From NCBI RefSeq assembly GCF_905171765.1, contig NC_053393.1, positions 185,313,921 to 185,377,920 on the forward strand: a DNA stretch of 64,000 nt, given 5' to 3'. Shown piece by piece: positions 33,111-44,462 of this stretch. Source of the DNA: Bufo bufo (Eukaryota > Chordata > Amphibia > Anura > Bufonidae). The position numbers and the translations under genes are program-made. Below the pieces are notes generated by a model. That model had not been told where the DNA came from and made no database searches. It was given only the letters and a program-made list of their open reading frames with translations. Within the stretch, counting starts at the first letter, position 1. The number at the start of each line of letters is the position of its first letter.

Positions 33111-33756
33111 AGGGATTCTGTCACCTCGTTTTAGCCTATATAGCTGCGAACATGCACGGCTAGATCGCCGCTAGCATGTCCGCAATATCCCTGTCCCATA
33201 GGGCTGTGTGCATTTATTGTGTTTAAAAAATGATTTTAGAGATATGTAAATGACCCTGGTAAGGTGCCCAAGGGGCTGTACTAACCTTCTTGGAGCCCAG
33301 CCACGCCCCCTGTGAAGGAGCCCAGCACCGCCTGCGTCCTCCGAATCTCCTCCTTGCTCACAGTTAGATCGCCGTTATCTCGCCAAGCGCGAGCTCGCGC
33401 ATGCGCAGTGCCAGCATAGTGTTCCTTCCCTGTGCTGGCATCAGCCTTAGGGAAGGAACTGTTCATGCGCAAGCTCGCGCATTGCGAGATTCCGGCGATC
33501 TAACTGTGAGCAAGGAGGAGATTCAAAGGACGAAGGCGGTGCTGGCTCCTTCAAAGGGGGTCGTGGCTGGGCTCCAAGAAGGTTAGTACAGCCCCTTGGG
33601 CACCTTACCAGGCTCATTTACATATCTCTATTGTGTTTAAAAAATGATTTTAAAGGCACACAGCCCTATGGGACAGGTATATTGCGGACATGCTAGCGGC
33701 GATCTAGCCGTGCATGTACGCAGCTCTATAGGCTAAAACGAGGTGACAGAATCCCT
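33111..33756. mobile_element. 646-bp foldback (hairpin) element
   Basis: Two long arms mirror each other from AGGGATTCTGTCACCTCG at 33,111 to CGAGGTGACAGAATCCCT at 33,756, through 'tagatcgccgctagcatgtc', 'gcccaaggggctgtactaac' and 'ctccttgctcacagttagat'. The centre is near 33,435. The left flank is TTAA (33,107-33,110) and the right flank TTAG (33,757-33,760), so a decayed TTAA target is likely. It has no coding capacity; both-strand open frames come from the symmetry. Confidence 0.85.
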
Positions 33757-33984
33757 TTAGGCATGTGCATCCAGCTCAGTGAGGTGGACAGAGGAATGAG
33801 GAAAAGAATAAACAGCAAGGGAGCTCTATTCAGATAGGTTTTATTGAATAACTCAGTAGCTATACAAAATGTTTATTACATGCAATTACAAAAATATTCA
33901 GATCCAGTTGGTGCTTTGAAAAATATTTTAGATATTTTAAGAGACAACCCTTTTAACCTCTTCTTCGACATTCATCATAAATGT

Positions 33985-34916
33985 ACCAAATTTTTCGCTT
34001 AATAAGACACCTGATGATAAGACGCTCCTAGGGTTTAGAGAAGGAAAAAAATATATATTTAGAACCAAAAGGTGCGCTAAAATATGTGCAGTACATGGGT
34101 ATATTCCTATGGATGAAGGGGGTTATTGTCACATTTAATATAAACACTTAGGCCAATTACAGTACAATCCCTGGACAGTGTTTATATTAAATGTGACTAT
34201 AACCTCCCTCATCCATAGGAATGCACCCATATACTGGAGTACATGGGTGTATTCCTATGAATGAGAGGCATAATAGTCTTATTTGATGCATATTTAGGCT
34301 CTTGAGCTCCCCTTCATATCCTGGCTGTCACTTACCCAGGAACTTCAGGTGTAGACAGTCCAGGAGTCCCAAGGGATAGCATTGCTGCTGGGGGATTGGA
34401 GGGTCAGTAACACTCCCTCCATCCTTCTTCGACTTATCCTACGGCAGCGGCGAGTGGCCGGGCGGGAGACTGACTAAGCTGATTGGTTGAAGCAGCCGAG
34501 CAGCAGTTCGCCGGCGCTTACCAACATCAGCTCAACATGCAGGGAGGCACTGAAGAGAAGAGGGAGAATCGCTCCTCCTCTGCCTTGGAGCATGATCCCG
34601 GCTGCAGAGGACAAGACATGCAGGCTGGCGGCATTCAGCTTCAATGGCTGCCGCCTGCCGCACCCTTCTTCTACAGGGCGCCGCTTCACTTGCTGGTGGT
34701 GCGCTCCTGGTTATGAGCCAGCAATGTACCGCCACACTGCCTGCCTCTTGATATGTGCAGTGCGGTGCCTGCGCCGCAAGCACACACGCTGGGTCCTCAC
34801 TCAGCCCGCCCGTAGTGCAGCCATGTTTTTGGGCAGGTTCGCTTTATAAGACGCACTGACATTCTCCCCCACTTTAGGGGGAAAAAGTGCGTCTTATAAA
34901 GAGAAAATTACTATAG
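33985..34916. mobile_element. TIR element with 'TTATAAGACGC' ends
   Basis: The left end 'tttttcgcttaataagacac' and the right end 'gtgcgtcttataaagagaaa' are inverted copies of a roughly 25-bp terminus. Inside are a hairpin (34,097-34,228; 'ttcctatggatgaaggg' against 'cctcatccatagga') and a GC-rich block with open frames in all phases (34,480-34,850). No transposase motif was found. The TSD was not resolved. Confidence 0.5.
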
Positions 34917-34954
34917 ATGGCAGGCCTCCATAGGAACACAGCACAACTCCCCTA

Positions 34955-35800
34955 GGGTGCAATGGTAATTAATTGCAGTCTAGGGGATAAGCAAGCTAAA
35001 AATTGCTTATTAAAGGCCCCTAAAGGTGTAAAAATGTAAAAAATATTTTTGAATATATAAAAAAAATACACCCTTTTCCCCATGATAAAAATAAATAATA
35101 ATAATAAAAAATTGTGCACCATCCCATCCCAAAACATTGGTACTATTAAAATATATATGTATTTAATCCCTACAAGGAAGGGGAAAAAACTAAATTTTTT
35201 GTTGTTGTTGTTGCTTAACCTTGAATAAAAAGTTACCAAAAGGGTTAACACACTCCAAAATGGTATCACTAAAAATTAGAGATTGCCCTGTAAAAATGAG
35301 CCCTTATACAGCTCCATAGACATAAATATAAAAAAAAATTATGGGGGTCAGAATGTGTTTTAAAACACAAGAAAAGCTATATAAGGGCTCATGGACACTG
35401 CTTTTGCCGTTTTTGTGATCCGGGTGCAGCGGAATTGACATACAGATGCGAATAGCACACAGTGTGCTGTCCGCATCTTTTGCGGCCCCAGTTGTGTGCA
35501 TGAGCCCTAAATGTGGTATCGCTGTAATCATACTGATCCAGAAAATTAAGAAAACGAGTTTTACTGCATCGGGAATGCCGTTAAAACAAAACCCATAAAA
35601 CTTGCATTTTTGTGTTGCATTTTTTTCCAGTTACATCCCATTTGAGATATTTTTCCAGCTTCCCACTACATTACATACAATATAAAATGGTGCCATTATA
35701 TAGTACAACTTGTTCCTCATAAAACAAGCCCTCACATGGCTATGTGAATAGCAAAATAAAAAAGTAATGACTCCCAGAAGTCTGCTTCATCATGAAGGGG
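34955..35800 (-). mobile_element. TTAA-type dispersed repeat (reverse copy)
   Basis: The right end '...catgaagggg' precedes TTAA 35,801-35,804. Internal landmarks 'agatatttttccagcttccc', 'aatggtgccattatatag' and 'ggctatgtgaatag' match the family at 9.1, 31.3 and 48.7 kb. The left limit is uncertain. Confidence 0.5.
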
Positions 35801-35804
35801 TTAA

Positions 35805-36507
35805 CCCTTATATTTCAATAGTACGAAATTGGACGTGTCAGTGCAAATGGTGAAATTGGGGATTTTAAATTTTATATATATTTTTTTTCAACTTTTTTTT
35901 TCCAACCTTTTTGTTACACATATTAATTCGTCTTAGGGGACTTGAACATGCAATCATTAGATGATTGCTTCTGCCATTACCCAATAACCCTTGCAGGATA
36001 TGGGAGATTCAATGCGTCCCTATGGAGCAGGGCTCCATATAATCTATCAATGCAGTAGTTGTTGAGCCTCTAGAAGGCTTGAGAATACCACAAAGAATGT
36101 ATGATTCCCTTGATCTCAGCACAGGTGAGTAGTTCGGGCCCTAGGTGCGCAGCACTCCAAGGGAAAAGCCTCTGAGATGCTGTCACAATGAGGATAAAAA
36201 ATGAAGATAAAATAGAGCGCTGCTGCTATAAAACTGGTTTAATGGAAGAAAAAAAAACATAAAACAATAAAAGCTAAGTGCATGAGGCGATAAATAACAG
36301 TGCAACACATTTCAAGAGAGTGCTGCTCTCTTTTTTAAGCACAACTGACCACGGAATCTAAGGGGTTAAATGTCTGTAACCGGAGTTATCACCGATCACA
36401 GACATTAGCTATGGGTGTCTCATGTGTAAAACAGCTCCCGGCATAAATGACATCTGCTGAGAAGACGTGACTTCTGCTGTACATTTACGGTGCAAATCAG
36501 GAAGGGG
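35805..36507. mobile_element. TTAA-flanked repeat abutting the previous one
   Basis: Begins CCCTTATATTTC just after TTAA 35,801-35,804 and ends GGAAGGGG before TTAA 36,508-36,511. The TTAA at 35,801 is shared with the neighbouring reverse element. It contains 'gtgtctcatgtgtaaaacag' near its 3' end and an inserted A-rich segment at about 36,120-36,340. No ORF of note. Confidence 0.45.
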
Positions 36508-36984
36508 TTAAATTGAAGTTTTGTCTTTTATTATGATTGGCTTTACAGCTAGAAAATGTAAATCTTGTATATAGTTAAAATACTTTTTAGTAAGTTTCTA
36601 CTCTCTGTTACTACTAGTGTTGATCGAGCACCAAAGTGCTCTGGTGCTCTGGTGCTCGAGTAGAACACTTTGGGATGCTCGGGTGCTCTACAGAGCACCC
36701 GAGCACAATGGAAATCAATGGGAGAACCCGAGCATTGAACCAGGCACCCCCTGCTCTGAAGAGGGGAGGGTGTCTGGTTCACAGGAAAAGGTCAGAAATT
36801 GATGGAACAGCATGGGGAGGATGTCTGGATGCATCTTGGACTCCCAGGTCACTGCTGGGAATGATGTTATCCTAGTAGTTCGACACTTTTACAGACTGAC
36901 AATAATACGCACAAAACTGAAGATAAAATAGATTTTAGAGAAAAAATTGTTAGGAAACATTCTTTCCTGTATATTTACTTGTAT

Positions 36985-37200
36985 ATAAAGTGCAAGTGCT
37001 GCCAAAAATTACAAGGAAGAGGCACTCCGATACAACCTATATAACACATAAAGGATGGTCTCATTCACATTGTGGTACAATTGTTCATGTAGTGGGACGC
37101 CTTCACTTATAAAGCCTATGCACTAAGTGAAAGGGCTGCTAAAAATCACAAGGAACTGGCACTCCAATACACCCTTTAATACACATAAATGAGGGCATCA
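36985..37200. repeat. two-copy ~140-bp tandem repeat in family D trailer
   Basis: Two diverged copies share 'aagtgctgccaaaaattaca' / 'aagggctgctaaaaatcaca' and 'ggcactccgatacaac' / 'ggcactccaatacacc'. Confidence 0.6.
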
Positions 37201-37204
37201 TACA

Positions 37205-37448
37205 CACCCTTAAAAAATTATGATTGATGTCCTGCTGGTGACCCTCTAAAATATTAGGGGTGAAGGCCTGCTGCTGATATGACCATCTAAAATATTAGGA
37301 GTGAGGGTCTGCTGCTGAGCTGACCCTTTAAAACATTAGGGGTGAGGGTCTGCTGCTGACCTGACCCTCTAAAACAATAGGGATGAGGGTCTGCTGCTGA
37401 GCTGACCCTCTAAAACATTAGAGGCGAGGGCCTGCTACTGATCTGACC
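37205..37448. repeat. family D trailer minisatellite (left block)
   Basis: About six copies of a ~39-42-bp unit: 'gagggtctgctgctgagctg' plus 'accctctaaaacattagggg'. The array resumes at 40,571-40,680 on the other side of the composite insertion. Confidence 0.9.
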
Positions 37449-37533
37449 ATCAGGGGAGGGCTGGCAGTCCAGTCAAGTGGCCCATTTTAGCCCCACCCAT
37501 TAATAAAAACCCCTCCTACATATAATAGGCCAC

Positions 37534-38654
37534 CAGGGCCGGCGCCACCAGTAAGGCGACTTAGGCAGTCGCCTAGGGCGCCATTTAGCAGGGGGTGCCC
37601 GGCGCCCGTTGCAGTAAAAAAAAAAAGTTGCTTATATAAGTTCGGGCGGCCGGCGGCACCCCTCATGCGGCGCCGCCTGAGCGGCTGAGGCTGAGCGCTT
37701 GCCGCTCTAAAGAATCCTGCCTGCGCCTGCTCTGTGCTGTTGTTAATGTAGCGTGGCCGAGCTGTGTTCGATCCGCGGTACAGGAGCTTTAGTTTCCTGT
37801 ACCCGGCCGGACTGACAGGAAGTGCTCACTTAGTGTGCACTTCCTGTCAGTCCGGCCGGGTACAGGAAACAAATGCTCCTGTACCGCGGATCGAACAGAG
37901 CTCGGCCACGCTACACTAGAGGTGGGGGGGGTAGAATGAGAGTGACAAGGGGGGGAGGGGAGGTGGAAATAATGAGAGTGACAAGGGAGGGGGGGTGGAA
38001 ATAATGAAAGTGACAAGGGAGAGGGGGGGAATAATGAGAGTGACAAGGGAGAGGGGGGAATAATGAGAGTGACAAGGGGGGTGAGAGAGTGACAAGGGAG
38101 GGGGGGGGGGAGTGACAAGGGAGTCCCCAGAGCCAGACTGCAGCCAGAGACCAGATCATCTTATTGTCCTTGTGGTAAGTAGACAATGCAATATGTTTAT
38201 TATGTAATTGTTCAGTTATTAATACTACATTGGAAACTAATTTACCTCACATTTAGGGTCCATTCACACATCCGTGTGTGTTTTGCGGATCCACAAAACA
38301 CAGACAGCGGCAATGTGCGTTCCGCACTTTGCGGACCGCACATTACCGGCACTATTGCGGACAAGAATAGGACATGTTCTATTTTTTTCAGGATCGGAAT
38401 TGCGGATCCGGGTCTGCAATTCCGGATCGGGGCCGCACAACGTGCGGCCCCATAGAAATGTATGGGTCCGCAATTCCGTTCCGCAAAAAGAGACGGCTAC
38501 AAGAAGCTGGATTAACCCTAAGGGAAACATAGCAGTTCTTTTAATTTAAAAGCTGAGAAAGGGGTGGAACATGATATGGGCAGATCATCTGATAAGGGGG
38601 GGGGGGGCAATTTTTATCTTGCCTAGGGCGGCAAAAATCCTTGCACCGGCCCTG
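37534..38654. mobile_element. non-autonomous hAT with CAGGGCCGG ends
   Basis: The left end CAGGGCCGGCGCCACCAG and right end (reverse complement) CAGGGCCGGTGCAAGGAT share the first nine bases, flanked by identical 8-bp TSDs TAGGCCAC at 37,526-37,533 and 38,655-38,662. It has no transposase. The interior has a perfect GC-rich hairpin (37,748-37,914), a 'gagagtgacaaggg' minisatellite (37,925-38,120) and a PIF/Harbinger-like arm (38,255-38,500) beginning GGGTCCATTCACACATCCG. Confidence 0.88.
37748..37914. repeat. GC-rich perfect hairpin, ~78-bp arms
   Basis: Left arm blocks 'gtagcgtggccgagct', 'tcgatccgcggtacaggagc' and 'cctgtacccggccggactga' pair with right arm blocks in reverse order, closing near 37,826 at 'cacttagtgtg'. 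Confidence 0.85.
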
Positions 38655-39369
38655 TAGGCCACTCCCAACAAACACTGTACAGCTGAAATTCTATTGTTGA
38701 GGCCTGTCTCTACACATCATACGGAGAGGGGAGGGCGTGTCCTGGCTGCACTACCTGCTTCACATTATACAATAAACAGCAGGATACAGCCAGGAAGCTC
38801 CTCCGCTCTTCTCCTTCCCCAGATCCTGCTCAAGGCCTGTGGTTCCCCCCCCACCATCTGCCACCCGCCCGTTGCCTGCTGCCCCCATTTGGCCGTCCTC
38901 ACCCAGCTCTCAATCCTCCTTCTGCAAATGGCAGGGGGAGAAGCCGGAGCATCTCCTGTCCTACATAGCGCCACATACCTCTTACATCTAGTGATGTCAC
39001 CTTTGTTGTAGACGTTCTCTTTCCTCATCTTCTCCATTCAGACCAGACCGCCATGGTATTTTTCAGCCATCTCCCGTCTCTGCAGAGATTCACAAACAGA
39101 CATTAGTTTCCCAAATTTCCATCATATTCACATCTTCTGAACACCCTTTCCTGCCACCCCCAATACTATACTGCATAAACAGTCCCCCTGAAAATACTAC
39201 TACCACACAGATAGTGTCCCCTTCAAAGATTATTGGCACACAGTGCTCTAAAAAATAACTGCAACCAGACAATAATAGTATAAAGATAATGTCACCCAAA
39301 AATAATTGTGCTAAGCTGATACTGTGCCAGAGTGCCCCCCAAAGTAACAGTGCTCCCCAAAATCCCACT

Positions 39370-40180
39370 AATAGAAATAATTCTCTGCCAGAGCACACTT
39401 AGTAGTAATAATGCCCCTATAGTGCCCATTCTAGTAATCATGTTCCTCATAGCCCCCCAGTAGTAGTAAAGCTCTGTATAATACACCCTAATAGTAATAA
39501 TTCTCCCTATAATATGACAGTACATGAAATACCCCAGCTTAGTGCCCGCAGTTGAGCTAATGTCCCCATAATGTATGCCAGTATAAAATACCCCTATATA
39601 GTGCCCCAGTAAATGCCCTCATAGTGTTCCTCTCCCCCCTTCCCCATAGTGTCCCCCATAATATGCCAGTAAAAAGATGCCCCTTCTTAGTGCCCCCAGC
39701 AGATGTTCCTATAGTGCTCCTCTCCCCCATAATATGCCAGCAAAAAATGCCCCTTCTTAGTGCCACCAATGTGCCCCAATAGTGCTCCACTACCCCTTAG
39801 TGCCCCCAAATAATGCCCCATACTGCCAATCTCCACTATAGTGCCTCCCATAATGTGCCAGCAGATGCCATAGTGCCCCCATAATGTGAAAATAAAAAAG
39901 GCCCCTTTAGAGCTCCCACTTCCCCATAGTGCCCCCAAAATATGCCCCTATAGTGCCAACCGATGCCCTATAGTGCCCCCCATAATGTGCTAATAGAAAA
40001 AGCCCCTTTAGAGCCCCCAGATGCCCCTATGGTGCTCCTCTCCCCCATGGTGCCCCCCCATAAAGTGTCAGTAAGAAATGCCCCCATAGTGCCCCCCAAA
40101 AATAGGCAAGAAATAAATGCCCCCAGAGTGCCACCCCCAAAAAAATGGGGCTGTAAGAAATGCCAGATGCCCCCATAGTG
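39370..40180. repeat. degenerate 'tagtgcccccataatg' minisatellite
   Basis: About fifteen degenerate units of roughly 50 bp combining 'cccctatagtgcccccata', 'atgtgccagtaaaaaatgc' and 'cccagatgcccctatagtg'. Its periodicity makes Gly/Trp-rich minus-strand open frames, which I discount as genes. Confidence 0.85.
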
Positions 40181-40570
40181 CGCGCTCTCCCCTGTAAATA
40201 AAAAATAAAAAACACTAATACTTAATTCCATCAGCAATGATGCGATGCAGGCCGCTTCCGGCCTGTGTCTCCCGCTGTGTGCTACTCGGCTCAGGCGGCA
40301 CAATGATAATAACGTCATCGGGCCACCTGAAGAACAGGGAAGGGAGACGCCTCTCCCTCCCCTGCCCTGACGCAGCACAGGGCATCTGTATCGCTGTCCT
40401 GAGGACGGCGATACAGATGAATATGGAGATGAGCGCCTCCACAATGGAAGCGCTCATCTCCTACTGCCCCTTCCCCCCACCAGCAACTAGAACCAGGTCC
40501 GCACAGCCTGTGGTGATCGGCGGTGCGGCCCTGAGGAATTGAAAAATATAAATAAAATTATTTGTTAAAG

Positions 40571-40680
40571 ACGGCCTAAAACATTATGGGCGAGGGCCTG
40601 CTGGTGACCCTCTAAAACATTAAGGGTGAGGGTCTGCTGCTGAGCTGACCCTCTAAAACATTAGGATCGAGGCAGCTTAA
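40571..40680. repeat. family D trailer minisatellite (right block)
   Basis: Two to three units of 'gagggcctgctggtgaccct' plus 'ctaaaacattaagggtgag' continue the array from 37,448. Confidence 0.85.
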
Positions 40681-40778
40681 TAAGCATATTGATATTATGG
40701 ACGTGGTGGAAGGGGTGGAAGGGGTGCATGGAAATACAATGTATTCAATACACCATAAAAGCCACATTTAAAGTGCTT

Positions 40779-43315
40779 TTATGTTCTGCCGCTTTCCTCT
40801 GGTGGAGTAGAAAAGTCAGGGGCAATCCAGGCCTTGTTCATTTTGATAAGAGTCAACCTGTCAGCATTTTTAGTTGACAGGCGGATGCGCTTATCAGTTA
40901 TTATGCTGCCAGCAGCACTAAATACCCGCTCTGAAAAAACGCTAGCAGCAGGGCAGGCCATCACCTCTGATGCGTAGAGAGACAGTTTGTGCCACATGTC
41001 CAGCTTGGACACCCAATAGTTGAAAGGCACTGAGGGATCACTGAGGACACTGACACGGTCTGCTATGTACTCCTTCACCATCTTCCAAAACGTTTCCCTC
41101 CTTGATGCGCGGGCATCAGAGTGAAGGTGCTGGCGGGGTGTTATGAAACTGTCCCAGGCCTTGGCGAGTGTTGCCCTGCATCTGTTGGAACTGCTGTGTG
41201 TTCCCCTCGTCTCCCCTCCTCAGTTGCCCAAGGAACTACGTACCCTGCCGACAGCGTTGTCAGCTGGAAATTTTTGGAGCAATTTTTCCACAAGAACCTT
41301 CTGGTATTGCACCATTTTGCTAGTCCTCTTCACCACAGGAATGAGAGATGATAAGTTCTCTTTGTAGCCGGGGTTGAGAAGGGTGAACAAACAGTAATCG
41401 GAGTTGGCCAAAATGTGTATAACACGAGGGTCACAGGAAAGGCAGCATAACATAAAGTCAGCCATGTGTGCCAGAGTCTCAACAGACAAGACTTTGATGT
41501 CCTCATCAGGAGGCTGACTCTCAATTTCCTCATCCTCGTCCTCCTCTTCGGCCCATCCACGCTAAACAGAATAAATAAACCTGCTATGGGTAGTACCCTC
41601 TGTAGCGGAGGCAACTGTCTCCTCATCATCATCATCATCCAATTTGTGCTGAGAAGATGAACGGAGGGTGGTCTAGCTATCACCCTATGTACTGTTTTCC
41701 CCCATTTCCACCTCTTCCACATGCAAAGCATCCGCCTTCATTGTGAGCAGCGAGCGTTTGAGTAGACACAGAAGTGGGATGGTTACGCTGATAATAGCGG
41801 CATCGCCGCTCACCATCTGTGTTGATTCCTCAAAGTTGCGTAAAACCTCACAGAGGCCCGTCGGCCGACTGGGAAAGCGACGACCATGTTGCAGCTGGTA
41901 TTCCACTACTGCCCTCTGCTGCTCACAAAGCCTGGCCAACATGTGGAATGTGGAGTTCCAGTGTATTCTCACGTCGCACAACAGTTGGTGAGCTGGCAAT
42001 TGCCAGCGCTGCTGCAACATTGCCAGACCGGCTAAAGCTGTTGATGACTTACGGAAATGGGCACACATGTGGCACACCTTCAACAGTAGCTCAAGCAAAT
42101 TGGTGTAGGTTTTGAGAATCCGCTGAACCACTAGGTTGAACACGTGGGCTAGGCATGGTATGTGTGTGGGCTTTCCGAGCTCCAAAGCCGCCACCAAGTT
42201 ACGGCCATTATCAGACACAAGCATGCCTGGTTCTAGGTTGGACCAAGGCATTCTTGCTTTGATGCCATGCGGTGGATCATGTTGGTGGTGGTGAGGTTGC
42301 TAGTGTTCACGTCCCTGCTCATTTTGATAATGCACAGGTTGCAAATGACAATTATTTTATTATCCGCACTTTCCTCAACAAAGCTCCAGACTGCGGAACA
42401 CCTACCCTTTGGCAAGGGAGATTGCTGCAAGGGGGTGCTCCGGGGAACATTTGTTGGCCTGTTTGGTGTGGCCCGCCTTCTTCCTTTTGCCACACCACTG
42501 GCTCTTCCAACCTGTTGGGGTGCTGCGAATCCCTCCCCCTCTGTATTGCTGTCCTCGCTCGGCTTGCCACCTTCCCACCTTGGGTCAGTGATTTCATCGT
42601 CCACCACCTCCTCTTCCACTTCCAAACTCTGGTCATCCTCCTGACTTGTTGACCTAACAAGAACCTCACTTATTGACAACTGTGTCTCATCCTCATTATC
42701 AACCTCTTGAGACACTAATTGCAGTTGACTTATTGGCAACTGTGTCTCATCATCATCATCCATCTATCTTGTGAAACACTTATTGCCATTCCCCACCGTC
42801 ATCTTCTTCTGACTGTGGATGCTCAAGAGTTTGGGAATCAGTGCACAAGATCTCCTCATGTCCCTCTTTAAGCGGGCTAGGCGAGATGCTCAAATCAAGT
42901 ATTGGTGCTGAAAAGAGCTCCTCAGAATTTCTAAGTGTGGGATCAATTGTTTGCCAAGACTCTCCATGGTGGGAGGAAGGATGATCAGGGTGAGGATTCT
43001 GTTGACCAGACTCTTGAGACTGGACTTTGTGGAAGACAGAGTGGTGCTTAACCGACTAGAAGCATTATCTGCTGAAATCCAACCGACCACCTGGTCGCAC
43101 TGGTGTGACTTCGAGAGTGGTGTCCTGCGCGGCTCTGCAAACTGGGACATGAAGCTAGGTATCGTGGATGAGTGTGTTTCTTGTGCTCTGGCAGCAGTTT
43201 CACCGCACCCAGGGCCACAGCCTCTGCGTGCACCATCAGCAGCACGGCCACTTCCCCATCCCTTACTGCTCGCCTTGAGCATATTAAATGGTATATATGC
43301 TTGCAAGTATGTCAC
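40779..43315 (-). pseudogene. family D hAT transposase with BED finger (broken)
   Basis: Minus strand. 43,315-42,890 holds a Gly/Ser/Ala-rich N-terminal arm, with further arm sequence continuing to 42,811. 42,763-42,233 begins MDDDDETQLPISQLQL, then the BED finger SAVWSFVEESADNK, CNLC and HRMASK. A large deletion follows, removing the first part of the catalytic domain. From 42,251 another frame gives GMLVSDNGRNLVAALELGKP, CLAHVFNLVVQ and RIHWNSTFHMLARL. The same frame, with a few stops, continues through an Asp/Glu tract (about 41,640) to LFTLLNPGYKENL (41,489-41,220). It ends with NYWVSKLDMWHKL, SVFSERVFSAAGSIITDKRI and RLTLIKMNKAW (41,081-40,779). This is the complete hAT C-terminal dimerisation region. 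Family assignment is firm and the gene is dead. Confidence 0.9.
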
Positions 43316-43319
43316 ACGT

Positions 43320-44290
43320 ACAGTAGTGCAGGTTTTGTTGTTAGTGCATGCACAAAAAAATTCAACTGAATGTCACAGATATTTAGGATGTGAAAACGTT
43401 ATACAGGAGATGTAGTGGAGGTAATGTAGCTGTCACCAGCAGCTAAGAAAAAATTACACTAAATGTCACAGATATTTGGGATGTGCAAACGTTATACATG
43501 AGATGTAGCGCAGGTAATGTTGCTTTCACCAGCGGCAAAAAAATTACACTGATTGTCACAGATATTTAGGATGCGCAAACGTTATACAGGAGATGTAGCA
43601 CAGGTACTGTCGCTGTCACCAGCGGCTAAGAAAAAATTATACTCAATGTCACAGATATTTAGGATGTGCAAACGTTATACAGGAGATGTAGTGCAGGTAA
43701 TGTCGCTGTGACCAGCGGCTAAGAAAAAATTACACTGAATGTCACAGATATTTAGGATGCGTAAACGTTATACAGGAGATGTAGTGCAGGTACTGTCGCT
43801 GTTACTAGCAGCTAAAAAAAAATTACACTGAATGTCACAGATATTTAGGAATGCGCAAATTTTATACGGGAGATGTAGTGCAGGTAATGTCGCTGTCACC
43901 AGCGGCTAAGAAAAAATGACACTAAATGTCACAGATATTTAGGATGCGCAAACCTTATACAGGAGATGTAGCGCAGGTACTGTCGCTGTTACTAGCAGCT
44001 AAAAAAAATTACACTGAATGTCACAGATATTTAGGATGCACAAAAGTTATACAGGAGATGTTACGCAGGTAATGTCGCTGTTAGCAGTGGCGAAAAAATT
44101 ACACTGAATGTCACAGATATTTTCGATGCGCAAAAGTTATACAGGAGATGTTGCGCAGGTAATGTCGCTGTTAGCAGTGGCCAAACAATTGCGCTGAATG
44201 TCAGAGATATTTAAGATGCGCAAATGTAACACAACAGATGTAGCAGAGGTTGTGTCACTGTCATCAGCGGCCAAACAATTACACGCTAAT
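43320..44290. repeat. family D leader minisatellite, ~94-bp unit
   Basis: About ten copies of a unit with 'gaatgtcacagatatttagg', 'atgcgcaaacgttatacagg', 'agatgtagtgcaggtaatgt' and 'cgctgtcaccagcggctaag'. It sits between the promoter candidate and the N-terminal coding sequence. A shorter array of the same unit is at 44,780-44,940. Confidence 0.93.
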
Positions 44291-44319
44291 AATATATATT
44301 GCAGCCAGATAAAACAATA

Positions 44320-44338
44320 GGTCTTAAAAGGACTTTTG
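44320..44338 (-). promoter_or_regulatory. AGTCC-palindrome, inner copy (family D)
   Basis: 'ggtcttaaaaggacttttgg' is a one-base-degenerate copy of the AGTCCTTAAAAGGACTTTTG block found at 45,013 and in family C at 21,176. It belongs to the inner copy of the duplicated leader. Confidence 0.4.
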
Positions 44339-44462
44339 GGTCTCTAACACCTTTCAACAGTAAACCATACCTGAAAAAAGAAAAAACTGTTCCTGTCCCT
44401 ACACTATCTGTCCCTTCTGCTGCATCTCTCCCTGACTAAGACTGAGCCGAACCACGTGTCAT

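Larger units (their letters stand above)
37449..40570. mobile_element. unclassified composite insertion in family D
   Basis: Splits the family D trailer array between 'ctgatctgacc' and 'ggcctaaaacatt'. It begins 'atcaggggagggctggcag' and ends in an A-rich tail 'aaaaatataaataaaatta'. It contains the hAT MITE at 37,534-38,654, a GC-rich segment (38,690-39,000) and a 'tagtgcccccataatg' minisatellite. The A-rich end hints at a retroelement, the CAGGGG start at a hAT. Neither is proven. Confidence 0.4.

Noticed and set aside
33281..33586. Two similar ORFs (63 and 61 residues) on opposite strands
   Set aside because: They are mirror images created by the foldback arms of the 33,111-33,756 element.
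39557..40444. Gly/Trp-rich minus-strand ORFs
   Set aside because: They follow the periodicity of the 'tagtgcccccataatg' minisatellite and have no domain content.
43320..44290. Regularly spaced repeats resembling a CRISPR array
   Set aside because: The units are contiguous ~94-bp tandem copies without unique spacers, inside a eukaryotic hAT element, and no cas genes are present.
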